64,000 nt of DNA from Virgisporangium aurantiacum (lineage in GTDB: Bacteria > Actinomycetota > Actinomycetes > Mycobacteriales > Micromonosporaceae): contig NZ_BOPG01000083.1 in assembly GCF_016863635.1 (NCBI RefSeq), forward strand, positions 39,926 to 103,925, read 5' to 3'. The position numbers and the translations under genes are program-made. A model generated the notes under the pieces. It was not told the DNA's origin. It did not search any database and saw only the letters and a program-made list of their open reading frames with translations. How positions within the stretch are numbered: the first letter of the stretch is position 1; each line of letters starts with the position of its first letter. Shown in pieces: positions 1 to 9,085 of the stretch.

Positions 1-3000
1 GGCGGCTGGTCCGGTCCGGGGCCGGCTACATCCTCCGGCTGGCCGGCGACGAGCTCGACCTGCTGCGCTTCGACGATCTGGTGGCCCGGGCCGGGTCCGG
101 CGGCGGGCCGGAGGCGGCGTTCGACCGGCTGGGGGAGGCCCTCGACGTCTGGCGCGGGCCGGTGCTGGCCGACCTCGACGCCGGGCTGCGCCAGCTGCCG
201 CCCGCCGTGGCGATCGCCGGCCGCCGGTTGGCCGCGACGCTGCGGTTCGCCGATCTCGCGACCGCGCTCGGCCGGCACGAGGCGGCGGTCTCGCGGCTGC
301 GGGCGGTGGTCGGTGACGAGCCGTGGCACGAGGGCCTGCACGCCCGGCTGATGCTCGCGCTGGCCCGGTCCGGCCAGCAGGCGGCGGCGCTCGCGCAGTT
401 CGCCGACCTGCGCGCCCGGCTGGTCGACGAGTTCGGGGTGGAGCCGGGGCCGGAGATCGCCGCGGCGCACCTGCGGGTGCTGCGGCAGGATCTCGGGGAC
501 CCGCACCGGAGCGCGAGCGGCGGTAGAGCGGGCGACAGTAGAGCGGGCGACAGTAGAGCGGGCGGCGAGGACACGAGCCGCGCGGAGCCGGCCGCCGTAC
601 GGCCGGCGCAACTGCCGGCGGACGTCGCCGCGTTCACCGGCCGCGCCGCCCAGCTGCGCCACCTGGACACGCTGGTCCGCGACCGGCCGCCGGCCCGGGC
701 CACGGCGATGGTGATCTCGGCGATCGCCGGTACGGCGGGGGTGGGCAAGACCTCGCTCGCCGTCCACTGGGCGCACCGCGTGCGCGGGCACTTCCCGGAC
801 GGGCAGCTCTACATCAACCTGCACGGCCACGATTCCGGGTCGCGGCCGCCGCTGCGGCCGGTGGACGCGCTGGCCCGCGTGCTGCCGGCGCTGGGCGTGC
901 CGGCCGAACAGATCCCGGTGGACGTCGAGGCGGCCGCCGGCGTCTACCGGAGCCTGCTCGCCGACCGGCGGATGCTCGTGCTGCTCGACAACGCCCGCGA
1001 CGCCGACCAGGTGCGTCCGCTGCTGCCCGGCAGCCCCGGGTGCCTGGTGCTGGTCACCAGCCGGGACCGGATGACCGGGCTGGTCGCGCACGAGGGGATC
1101 GACCGCCTCACGCTCGACGTGCTCACGCCGGAGGAGGCCGCGGCGCTGATGGTCCGGCTCCTCGGCCGGCGCCGGGTGCACGCCGAGCCCGCCGCCGCCG
1201 TGGCCCTCGCCGAGGCGTGCGCCCGGCTGCCGCTGGCGCTGCGGGTGGCGATGGCCAACCTACTCAACCACCCGCGGGTCGGCATCGCGGAGTACCTCAC
1301 CCGGCTGCAGGGCGACAACCGGCTGGCCGCGTTCGAGTCGGACGGCGACTACCGGGCCGCGGTCCGCGCCGCGTTCGAGGTGTCGTACCGGACGCTGCCG
1401 CCGGCCGCGCGGCGGCTGTTCCGGCTGCTCAGCCTGGTGCCCGGCCCGGAGGTGTCGCCGGCCGCGGCCGCCGCGCTGCTGCCGGCGCCGAGCGGGGACG
1501 CCGAGGCGCTGCTGGACCGGCTGGCCGCCGCGCACCTGCTCGCCGAGCACACCCCGGGCCGGTTCGCGTTCCACGACCTGCTGCGGTCGTACGCCGGTGA
1601 GCGGGCGCGGGCGGAGGATGGCGCGGAGGAGCTGGCGCGGGCGGCCGACCGGCTGTTCGGCTTCTACCTGCGGGCCGTCGACGCGGCGGCGCGGCGGCTG
1701 AACCCGGAGAAGCTGCGGCTGCCGGTGCCCGCCGGTCCGTCGGCCATCTCCTTCGACGACCACCGCGACGCGCTCGCCTGGCTGGACGGGGAGCGGCCCA
1801 ACCTGGTCGCCGCGGTCATCCAGGCGGCGGCGCGCGGTCCGCGGCCGGCCGCCTGGCTGCTCGGTGACGCGCTGCGCGGGTACTTCCAGATCCGCCTGCA
1901 CGCCGTCGACTGGCTCACGGTGGCCGACGCCGGCGCGACGGCCGCCCTGGCCGAGGGCGACGCGCGGGCCCGCGCCGCCGCGGAGATCAACCTCGCCGAC
2001 GCCAACCTGCTGCGCAGCACCTACGAGACGGCGATCGGCCACTACCACCATGCGCTGGCGTACAGCCGCGAGGGCGGCTGGGTGCAGGCGGAGGCCGCGG
2101 TGCTGGGCAACCTCGGCAACGCGTACCTGCGGTCGGGGCAGCTCGTGAAGGCGCTCGACGCGCACCGCCGGGCGCTGGCCATCAACCGCCGGTCGGGCTG
2201 GGTGGCCGGACAGGCGGCCAACCTGGGCAACCTGGGCATCGAGCACGCCGAGCTGGGGCACCTGGCCGTGGCCGCCGACCACAACCTGCGGGCGCTGGAC
2301 CTGTACCGGAAGATCGGGTCCCGCAGCGGCGAGGCGCACACGCTGGCGAACCTGGGCGAGACCCACCACTGGCTCGGCCGGCTCGACGACGCGCTGGGCT
2401 GGCTGACCCGGGCGCTCGCCCTGCACCGCGAGCTCGGCGACGAGGGCAACGCCGGCGACACGCTCCGCGCCCTCGCGGAGGTCCACCGCGACGCCGGCCG
2501 GCTCGACCTCGCCCTCGACCTGGCCCGCACGGCGCTCGACGCGGTGCGCGACACGGGGTACCGGCGGCCCGAGGTCGACGCCTGCAACGCCCTCGGCGCC
2601 ACCCACCTCGACCTCGGCGACGTCGACCGGGCCGCCGACTTCCACCACCGGGCCCGCGACCTCGCCCGCGAGACGGGCAACCGGTTCTCCGAGGCACGGG
2701 CGTTGATCGGCCTGGCCGCGGTCCACCGCCGCCGGGCCGCACCGGAGGCGACGGCGGTCGCCGAGGAGGCGGTGGCGCTCACCCGGTCGGCCGGGTTCCT
2801 CGTGCTGGAGGGACGGGCGCTGACCGCGCTCGCCGCGGTCGACCTCGACGCGGGCCGCCCGGAAGCGGCCCGGCGGCACGCCGACCGGGCCCGCGAGATC
2901 CAGGTGGCGACGGGTGACCGGCTCGGGCTGGCCGACTCGTACGCCGTGCTCGGCGGCGCGGCGGCCGCACCCGACCGGGCGCGGGCGCACCTACGCCGGG

Positions 3001-3083
3001 CGCGGGACCTCTACGCCGAGGTGGGCGCGCCGGGCCGGCACATCGTGCGGATACCTGACAGCACCGGCCGGGTCGACCGGTAG
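1..3083 (+). CDS. AfsR/SARP-family regulator (BTAD, NB-ARC, TPR), 5' end cut by the window
   Basis: The reading frame is open from base 3, so the amino-terminal winged helix lies outside the window. The visible part begins inside the BTAD domain (GYILRL followed by DLLRF). After a short low-complexity linker comes an NB-ARC ATPase with a P-loop GTAGVGKTS near visible residue 245 and the LLDNARD Walker B-like motif. The last 400 residues are TPR repeats with recurrent LGNLG motifs. SARP-NB-ARC-TPR proteins are cytoplasmic transcription activators, often of secondary metabolism, in which the ATPase-TPR part gates DNA binding. The linker near bases 520-565 carries a short tandem repeat (RAGDS units). 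It is strongly similar in architecture to the next large gene at 3833, suggesting duplication. The target is unknown. Confidence 0.9.
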   Translation, partial: RLVRSGAGYILRLAGDELDLLRFDDLVARAGSGGGPEAAFDRLGEALDVWRGPVLADLDAGLRQLPPAVAIAGRRLAATLRFADLATALGRHEAAVSRLRAVVGDEPWHEGLHARLMLALARSGQQAAALAQFADLRARLVDEFGVEPGPEIAAAHLRVLRQDLGDPHRSASGGRAGDSRAGDSRAGGEDTSRAEPAAVRPAQLPADVAAFTGRAAQLRHLDTLVRDRPPARATAMVISAIAGTAGVGKTSLAVHWAHRVRGHFPDGQLYINLHGHDSGSRPPLRPVDALARVLPALGVPAEQIPVDVEAAAGVYRSLLADRRMLVLLDNARDADQVRPLLPGSPGCLVLVTSRDRMTGLVAHEGIDRLTLDVLTPEEAAALMVRLLGRRRVHAEPAAAVALAEACARLPLALRVAMANLLNHPRVGIAEYLTRLQGDNRLAAFESDGDYRAAVRAAFEVSYRTLPPAARRLFRLLSLVPGPEVSPAAAAALLPAPSGDAEALLDRLAAAHLLAEHTPGRFAFHDLLRSYAGERARAEDGAEELARAADRLFGFYLRAVDAAARRLNPEKLRLPVPAGPSAISFDDHRDALAWLDGERPNLVAAVIQAAARGPRPAAWLLGDALRGYFQIRLHAVDWLTVADAGATAALAEGDARARAAAEINLADANLLRSTYETAIGHYHHALAYSREGGWVQAEAAVLGNLGNAYLRSGQLVKALDAHRRALAINRRSGWVAGQAANLGNLGIEHAELGHLAVAADHNLRALDLYRKIGSRSGEAHTLANLGETHHWLGRLDDALGWLTRALALHRELGDEGNAGDTLRALAEVHRDAGRLDLALDLARTALDAVRDTGYRRPEVDACNALGATHLDLGDVDRAADFHHRARDLARETGNRFSEARALIGLAAVHRRRAAPEATAVAEEAVALTRSAGFLVLEGRALTALAAVDLDAGRPEAARRHADRAREIQVATGDRLGLADSYAVLGGAAAAPDRARAHLRRARDLYAEVGAPGRHIVRIPDSTGRVDR

Positions 3084-3289
3084 CCGCGCGGGCGTCCTGC
3101 CGCACCGGGGCTGCCGCTTCCTGCCGCCCGCCGGCCGGGCGCGATCGACGGGAGCCCAGGCCGGCGGCGGGACGCGGCGACGGTCGGCGGCTCCGGGTTG
3201 ACGCCGGGTTGGGCTCGGCCGTGCGGGCCTAGCGTCCCTACCGATCCGGTGCGCCGGCCGAGACGCACCGACGACCTGCGGAGGTAGGC

Positions 3290-3700
3290 ATGAAGCGAGT
3301 ATTCACGGCGGCGGCGTTCGCCGGGGCCGTTCTGTTCGGGTCCACGGTGCTGGCGGCACCGTTCGCGTCCGCCGACTCGACATCGGCGGTGACCGTCATC
3401 CAGCAGCGGTCGTTCGGCACGATCACCCGCGGCGCCCGGATCTGCGTCGGCCCGATCGCGCCGACGAGCGCCGACGGCGTGCAGATATTCGGGTTCACCA
3501 ACGCCAACACGAACCTGACCTGGCAGGTGCTCACCGTCTCGTCGCAGTCGGCGGAGACGGTCGTGTTCCAGACCGTGGCCCGGTCGGTGAGCCAGACGGT
3601 CAAGCCGTCGGGCAACCTGCTCTTCGAGGCGTGCGTGCTGAAGAGCACCGCCGGTTCGCAGGACTACGACATCTCGATCAACTCCCAACCCGTCGGCTGA
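3290..3700 (+). CDS. Small secreted protein of unknown function
   Basis: This encodes 136 residues. A GGAGGT ribosome site sits about 8 bases before the ATG. The first 28 residues form a classical Sec signal peptide: MKR, a hydrophobic AFAGAVLFGS core, and a cleavage site after an A-F-A-S-A-type motif. The mature protein of about 108 residues is rich in Ser, Thr, Val and Gln, and has two cysteines (ICVGP and EACVL) that could pair. No catalytic motif is recognisable. It lies alone between two giant SARP-type regulators and is followed by a strong hairpin, so it is probably a single-gene transcript. An exported structural or cell-surface role is possible but not shown. Confidence 0.75.
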   Translation: MKRVFTAAAFAGAVLFGSTVLAAPFASADSTSAVTVIQQRSFGTITRGARICVGPIAPTSADGVQIFGFTNANTNLTWQVLTVSSQSAETVVFQTVARSVSQTVKPSGNLLFEACVLKSTAGSQDYDISINSQPVG

Positions 3701-3709
3701 TCCGGCGGT

Positions 3710-3749
3710 CGTCCGGCCCCGTGTCCCGGTGTGGATACGGGGCCGGACG
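3710..3749 (+). terminator. Hairpin after the small secreted gene
   Basis: GTCCGGCCCCGT (3711-3722) pairs perfectly with ACGGGGCCGGAC (3737-3748) across a 14-base loop, and the flanking C/G pair extends it by one. It begins ten bases after the stop codon at 3700, which fits a GC-rich intrinsic terminator of the actinobacterial type without a U-tract. Confidence 0.7.
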
Positions 3750-3832
3750 GTGCAACCGGCGCGCATTCCCGACACTCCGGCGCGCCGTCGCGGTGGACAC
3801 TGGCGACACTGCGGCGGGATCGAGGGAGACGG

Positions 3833-6800
3833 ATGCGTGGAACCGGAGAGCCGACGCTCGGCGCGCTCGTGCGGACGTTCCGGCTCCGCACCGGCCTGAC
3901 CCAGCGCGAACTGGCGGGCAAGGCGCGGCTGAGCGTCCGGGCGGTCCGCGACATCGAGCAGGACCGCGTCGCACACCCGCGGTTGCCGTCGCTGCACCGG
4001 TTGGCCGAGGCGCTGGCCCTGTCAGACGCCGACCGGCTCGCGCTGGTCGCCCGCGCCGGGGATATCGACCCCGGCCCGTCCGCGACCGCCGGTCCGCTGC
4101 CACGGATCGCCGTGCTGGGTCCGCTCGCCGTCACGGGGCCCGACGGAGCGGTGGAACTGCCGTCGGAACGGGTGCGGCACCTGCTCGCCCTGCTGGCGAT
4201 CCAACCCGGCCGTACGGTGCCGTACGGGGAGATCATCGCGGCGGTCTGGCCGGCCGACCCGCCCCGGACGGCCCGTCGCCTCGTCCACGCGTACGTCGCG
4301 CGGCTGCGCGGGCTGCTGGAACCCGGTCGGGCCGGCCACGGCCACCCCGCGATCCTGGCCGCGGCGCCCGGCGGGGTCCGGCTGACGGTCGACGAGGACC
4401 GCCTCGACGCCCTGCGCTTCGAGTCGTCGGCCCGGCGGGGCACCAAGGCGCTGGCCGCCGGCGACCTGGAGGCCGCCCGGGAGCAGTTCAACCGGGCCCT
4501 GGCGTGCTGGCGGGGGCCGGCTCTGTCCGATGTGGACGGTCGGCTGCGCCGCCATCCCGCCGTCGACGCGCTGCGGCGGCACCGCGTCGCGGTCGCGATC
4601 GCCTTCGCCGACACGGCGATCGACCACGGCGACCACGAGGAGGCCGAGGCGCAGCTGCGCCCGGCCATCGTCGAGGACCCGCTGCACGAGGGGCTCAACG
4701 CGCGGCTGATGCTGGCGCTGGCCGGTTCGGCGCAGCAGGCCGACGCGCTGGCGCTGTTCCAGGACCTGCGCGCCCGGCTCGCCGACGAGCTGGGCATCGA
4801 GCCCGGACCGCTGCTGCAGGAGACCCACCTGCGCGTGCTGCGTCACGACGTACCGCCGGCGCGGAACGGCGGCCGTGCTGTCACGCGTCATAAAAAACCG
4901 ACCGCGGCGGCCGCACCGCCCGCGACCACCGCAACCCCGCCGGGCATCGCGGTTCCGGCCCAACTGCCACCGGACGTCGCGCAGTTCGCCGGCCGCGACC
5001 ACCAGCTCCGCACGCTCGACGAGATGCTGACCCGCGACGCCGCCGACAACGGGCAATCCGCGGGCGCGCCCCGGATCGTGATGCTCGTCGGCGGCGCGGG
5101 CGTGGGCAAGACCGCGCTGGCCGTGCGGTGGGCGCACCGGGTCCGCGCGGCGTTTCCGGACGGGCAGCTCTACGTCAACCTGCGGGGTTTCGCGGTGGAG
5201 CGACCGCAGCGGCCGCTGCAGGTCCTGGCCGACTTCCTGCGCGCCCTGGGCGTACCCGCAGAGAACGTGCCCACCGGGGTCGAGGGAGCGACCGCCCTGT
5301 TCCGCAGCCTGCTGGCCGATCGACGGATGCTCGTGGTGCTCGACAACGCGCGCGACCCGGACCACGTGCGGCCGTTCCTGCCCGCGGCCGCCGGCTGCCT
5401 GGTGCTGATCACCAGCCGGAGCCACCTCACCGGGCTGGCCGCCCGCGAGGGGGCCCGGCGGCTGCGGCTCGGCGTGCTGGGCGCCACGGAGGCCCGCGAC
5501 CTGCTGGTGACGCTGCTCGACCAGCATCCGGAGGTGACGGCGCTCGACGACCTCGTGCGGTCGTGCGCCCGGCTGCCCTTGGCACTGCGGGTGGCGGCCG
5601 CGAACCTCAACGAGCAGCGCCTGACGGTCGCGGACTACGTGGCCCGGCTCAGTGCCGGCCCCCGGCTCACCGAACTGCAGTCCGGCGGCGATCACCGGTC
5701 GGCGGTGCGGCACGCGTTCGACGTCTCCTACGCGGCCCTCCCGGCGGACGCGCGGCGGGTCTTCCGGCTGATGAGCCTCGCGCCGGGGCCGGACGTGACG
5801 GCCGAGGCCGCCGGCCGCCTGCTCGACCGGCCCGCCGGTGACGCGGCCGCGCTCCTCGACCGGCTGGCCGGCGCGCACCTGGTCGACCTGACCGCGCCGG
5901 GCCGGTACACGTTCCACGACCTGCTGCGGCTGTACTCCGTCGAGCGGACGGAGTGGGAGGACCCGCCCGCGGAGCGCGCCGCCGCCCGGGGCCGGCTCTT
6001 CGAGTGGTACCTGCAGCGGGTGGAGGCGGCGGCGCGGCAGCTGTACCCGGAGAAGTCGCGGCTGCCATTGCCTGTGAGCTCCGCTTTCGGATTTTCCAGT
6101 CACACCGACGCCTCCGCGTGGCTGGAGGCGGAGCGGCCCACGCTGATCGCGGTGGTGCAGGAGGCGGCGTCGGGCCTGCCGCACGTCGCGTGGCTGCTCG
6201 CCGACCTGCTGCGGGGCTACTTCTTCATGCGGATGAACGTGGTCGACTGGCTGATCGTCGCCCGGGCCGGGCTGGCCGCCGCGACGGCGGCCGGCGACCT
6301 GACCGGGCAGGCGTCGGCGCACCTGAGCCTCGCCGCCGTCGACCGGTGCCAGGGCCAGTACCACCCGGCGGTCGACAGCTACCGCGAGGCGCTCGCCCTG
6401 GCCCGGCGGGCCGGCTGGGTCGACGGTGAGTCCAGCGCGCTGGGCAACCTCGCCAGCACCTACTGGCACCTCGGTCGGTTCCCGGCGGCGGCCGACCACT
6501 ACACGCAGGCGATCGCGCTGTGCCGCAGCACCGGCTGGCTGGCCGGCGAGGCCACGGCGCAGGGCAACCTCGGCGCGCTCTACCTCCAGATGGGCCGGCT
6601 GCGGGAGGCCGCCGACCGGTACGGCGAGGCGGTGGAGCTGGCCCGGCGCACCGGGTCGCGGCCCGGCGAGGCGATCAACCTGGCGAACCTCGGCGAGGTG
6701 TACCACGCGCTGGGCCGGTCCGAGCGCGCCCGCGCGCACCTCGACCGGGCGCTGGCGCTGCACCGGGAGACCGGCAACCGGGGCGCCGAGGCGGAGGCGA

Positions 6801-7312
6801 CGCGGATCCTCGCCGAGGTGCGCGCCGACACCGGCGAACTCCAGGAGGGGCACGCTCTCGCTGTCGCCGCCGTGGCCCTGGCCCGGGAGATCGGCGAGCG
6901 GCAGGACGAGGCGAACGCGCTGAACACGCTGGGTGGGCTTCATCGCCGCGCCGGCCGGTGGGCAGCGGCCGTCGAGGCGCACTCGTCGGCGTTGCGGATC
7001 GCGCAAGAGATCGAGGCCGGGTACCCGGAGGCGATCGCGCTGCTCGGGCTGGCGGCGGCGGCTCTCGGCACCGGCGATTCTGTGGCCGCGCGGACGGCGG
7101 CCGGTGACGCGCTGGCGATCGCGGCGCGGACCGGGTACGGCTTGCAGGAGGGGCAGGCGCGGGTCGTCCTCGCCCGGCTGCGTGCTTCCGTCGATGACGC
7201 AGATCGTGCGTTGGCCATCCTCACCGGGACGGGCCACCGGGCGGCGATCGCCGAGGCCCGGTCGGTGCTGGAGGACGCGCGCCGGCGTCGCCCCGCGCAT
7301 CGAGCGCGATAA
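3833..7312 (+). CDS. XRE-SARP-NB-ARC-TPR transcriptional regulator
   Basis: The 1159-residue protein has an extra amino-terminal XRE helix-turn-helix (about residues 8-65, TGLTQRELAGKARLSVRAV), then a SARP winged helix (about 90-165), a BTAD domain (about 175-320), an NB-ARC ATPase (P-loop GGAGVGKTA near residue 425, VVLDNARD Walker B) and carboxy-terminal TPRs from about residue 800. I chose the ATG at 3833 because GAGGGAG precedes it by about 5 bases; an in-frame GTG at 3731 would add a poorly conserved, hairpin-encoded leader. XRE plus SARP plus NB-ARC is a recognised actinobacterial layout with two potential DNA-binding domains. It is a close architectural relative of the gene ending at 3083. 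The targets are unknown, and the neighbouring secreted protein and propeller genes are only candidates. Confidence 0.9.
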   Translation: MRGTGEPTLGALVRTFRLRTGLTQRELAGKARLSVRAVRDIEQDRVAHPRLPSLHRLAEALALSDADRLALVARAGDIDPGPSATAGPLPRIAVLGPLAVTGPDGAVELPSERVRHLLALLAIQPGRTVPYGEIIAAVWPADPPRTARRLVHAYVARLRGLLEPGRAGHGHPAILAAAPGGVRLTVDEDRLDALRFESSARRGTKALAAGDLEAAREQFNRALACWRGPALSDVDGRLRRHPAVDALRRHRVAVAIAFADTAIDHGDHEEAEAQLRPAIVEDPLHEGLNARLMLALAGSAQQADALALFQDLRARLADELGIEPGPLLQETHLRVLRHDVPPARNGGRAVTRHKKPTAAAAPPATTATPPGIAVPAQLPPDVAQFAGRDHQLRTLDEMLTRDAADNGQSAGAPRIVMLVGGAGVGKTALAVRWAHRVRAAFPDGQLYVNLRGFAVERPQRPLQVLADFLRALGVPAENVPTGVEGATALFRSLLADRRMLVVLDNARDPDHVRPFLPAAAGCLVLITSRSHLTGLAAREGARRLRLGVLGATEARDLLVTLLDQHPEVTALDDLVRSCARLPLALRVAAANLNEQRLTVADYVARLSAGPRLTELQSGGDHRSAVRHAFDVSYAALPADARRVFRLMSLAPGPDVTAEAAGRLLDRPAGDAAALLDRLAGAHLVDLTAPGRYTFHDLLRLYSVERTEWEDPPAERAAARGRLFEWYLQRVEAAARQLYPEKSRLPLPVSSAFGFSSHTDASAWLEAERPTLIAVVQEAASGLPHVAWLLADLLRGYFFMRMNVVDWLIVARAGLAAATAAGDLTGQASAHLSLAAVDRCQGQYHPAVDSYREALALARRAGWVDGESSALGNLASTYWHLGRFPAAADHYTQAIALCRSTGWLAGEATAQGNLGALYLQMGRLREAADRYGEAVELARRTGSRPGEAINLANLGEVYHALGRSERARAHLDRALALHRETGNRGAEAEATRILAEVRADTGELQEGHALAVAAVALAREIGERQDEANALNTLGGLHRRAGRWAAAVEAHSSALRIAQEIEAGYPEAIALLGLAAAALGTGDSVAARTAAGDALAIAARTGYGLQEGQARVVLARLRASVDDADRALAILTGTGHRAAIAEARSVLEDARRRRPAHRAR

Positions 7313-7471
7313 CTGTCTTGCGTCGCTTCACCTGCGCCGTCGTCGTTGTGGGTGTTTCCGGGACAGGCAGATAGCGGCAGTTCCGGGCAGTTTCGTTTTA
7401 TTGGACGTCGTGCGCGCGCGACGCCCGCGCCAGACTCCCGGGGTGCCAATGTCCGCACACCAGGAGGCGCC

Positions 7472-8872
7472 ATGTCTTTCGTATCCCTGCGACGGTCGGC
7501 GGTCGTCGCGGCAATCCTTCTCACGGTCGGTGCCGCACCGGTCTCGGCCTCTGCTGCCCCGGTGCCGCTCGACCAGTGGCCGCAGTTCGGCCAGACCGAA
7601 CGTCATCTGAATACCAACCCGGCCGAGCGCACGTTCAATATCGGCAACGTGGGCAAGCTGGAGACCAGGTTCGTCGCACACGTCGGCGAGAACAACCTCA
7701 CCGAGGGCGGCCCGGTCGTGGCGAACGGCGTCATGTACGTCGTCGACTTCGACGGTCGCCTGTCCGCGTTCAAGGCCGCCGGGTGCGGCGCCGCGACGTG
7801 TGAGCCGCTGTGGCGCGGCCAGGCCGAGAACGACATGACCAGCACCCCGGCGGTGGCCGGCGGTCTCGTCCTCATCGCCGCGGCCGACCACTTCCTCTAC
7901 GCGTTCCCGGCCGCCGGGTGCGGCGCGGCGACGTGCAAGCCGCGGTGGCGGGGCCAGCTTGCCGACGCGTCGATCGACTCGTCGGTGGCGGTGGCCGGCA
8001 ACGTCGCGTACGTCGGTGACTTCTCCGGCCACCTGTACGCGTTCGCGCTCCAGGGCTGCGGGGCCGCGGTGTGCAAGCCGTTGTGGACCGGCGTGGGCGA
8101 GCCGAACGAGCTGTTCGGGGCACCGGCGGTCGGCAACGGCTTCGTGTACGTCAGCACGTTCCTGTCCACGCCGGACCTGTTCACCGGGCGCCTGCTGGCG
8201 TTCCGGATCGCCGGCTGCGTCGCCGGCCCGGCGGCCGTGTGCAAGCCGGCCTGGACGGCCGACATCGGCGGCCCGGCGGACCGCACCGGCTCGCCGACCG
8301 TGGCGGGCGACACGGTCTTCGTCGGATCGACGACGCTCTTCGGCGAGGGCGAGAACACCGACTTCCACCTCTTCGCGTTCGCGGCGGCCGGCTGCGGCGC
8401 GGCGGTGTGCAAGCCGCTGCGCGCGTACGACACCGGTGACGGCGGCACGCTCGGCACGCCGGCCGTGGTCGGCAACGTCGTCTACGCCACCACGCAGGAC
8501 ACCCCCGACCCGAACACGATCGGGGTCGTCGCCGCCTACCCGGCGAAGGGCTGCGGCGCGGCCCGGTGCGCGCCATTGTGGACCGGCGTCAACTTCGCCG
8601 CCGGGTTCTCGTCCTCGCCGGTCGTGGTGAACGGCGTGGTGTTCGTGGGCAAGGGCCCCGCGTCCGGCTTCCCGGTCGACGCCGGCCTGTACGCCTTCAA
8701 CGCGGCCGGGTGCGGCCAGATCGTCTGCCGTGACATCGGGTTCCACCAGCTCGGCCTGGAGCAGGGCTACCTCGGCTCACCGCTGGCCGTGACCGGCGGC
8801 CTGATCTACATGGCCTCCAACGACAACACCGTCCAACACACCAACGTCTACGCCATCGGCCTCCCGACCTGA
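7472..8872 (+). CDS. Secreted PQQ-type beta-propeller protein with seven cysteine-pair units
   Basis: This encodes 466 residues. The start is set by AGGAGG at 7462-7467, 4 bases before the ATG. A signal peptide (residues 1-28, ending ASA-AP) predicts export. The body contains seven repeats of roughly 55-65 residues, each ending in a motif like GCGAATCxPLW (aromatic, x-x-x-G-C-G, then C-K-P-x-W). This matches PQQ-like or quinoprotein alcohol dehydrogenase beta-propeller blades, with one cysteine pair per blade. Known PQQ enzymes carry catalytic Asp and metal-binding residues that I cannot identify here, so a binding or scaffolding propeller is more likely than a dehydrogenase. A 16-bp-stem hairpin follows immediately, so it is probably monocistronic. 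Confidence 0.8.
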   Translation: MSFVSLRRSAVVAAILLTVGAAPVSASAAPVPLDQWPQFGQTERHLNTNPAERTFNIGNVGKLETRFVAHVGENNLTEGGPVVANGVMYVVDFDGRLSAFKAAGCGAATCEPLWRGQAENDMTSTPAVAGGLVLIAAADHFLYAFPAAGCGAATCKPRWRGQLADASIDSSVAVAGNVAYVGDFSGHLYAFALQGCGAAVCKPLWTGVGEPNELFGAPAVGNGFVYVSTFLSTPDLFTGRLLAFRIAGCVAGPAAVCKPAWTADIGGPADRTGSPTVAGDTVFVGSTTLFGEGENTDFHLFAFAAAGCGAAVCKPLRAYDTGDGGTLGTPAVVGNVVYATTQDTPDPNTIGVVAAYPAKGCGAARCAPLWTGVNFAAGFSSSPVVVNGVVFVGKGPASGFPVDAGLYAFNAAGCGQIVCRDIGFHQLGLEQGYLGSPLAVTGGLIYMASNDNTVQHTNVYAIGLPT

Positions 8873-8876
8873 CCGT

Positions 8877-8910
8877 GCGGTGGGCGCCCGCGGGCGCGGG
8901 CGCCCACCGC
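8877..8910 (+). terminator. Strong hairpin terminator after the propeller gene
   Basis: GCGGTGGGCGCCCGCG (8877-8892) pairs perfectly over 16 bp with CGCGGGCGCCCACCGC (8895-8910), leaving a 2-base loop (in practice 4 or more). It starts five bases after the stop codon. Confidence 0.8.
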
Positions 8911-8933
8911 GCCGCGCATCTGCCCGCGTTTTC

Positions 8934-8985
8934 CGGATCTTGGACTCCTTGCGGTGCCATAGGCCCGTGGGGAGTCCAAGATCCG
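8934..8985. repeat. Intergenic palindromic element, GATCTTGGACTCC type
   Basis: CGGATCTTGGACTCC (8934-8948) and GGAGTCCAAGATCCG (8971-8985) are perfect 15-bp inverted arms around a 22-base spacer. The left arm plus GGTGCCA four bases later recurs with the same spacing at 24200-24223. It lies just beyond a terminator in a non-coding stretch, so a dispersed REP-like element is more likely than a second terminator. Confidence 0.65.
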
Positions 8986-9085
8986 CAAACCGGGGCGAGC
9001 GCACGCCATGGCGGGTGTCCCGTTGGTGTCCCGTCTTCGCGCACTCCATCGACGCCGATCGTGGTGCCGGTTAGGGTGCGGGTCG

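Noticed and set aside
3084..3200. GC-rich imperfect inverted repeats after the first regulator
   Set aside because: Arms contain several mismatches and alternative pairings; not distinguishable from background GC content.
4022..7300. 1092-codon minus-strand open frame
   Set aside because: Antisense of the XRE-SARP gene with Arg/Gly/Pro-rich shadow composition.
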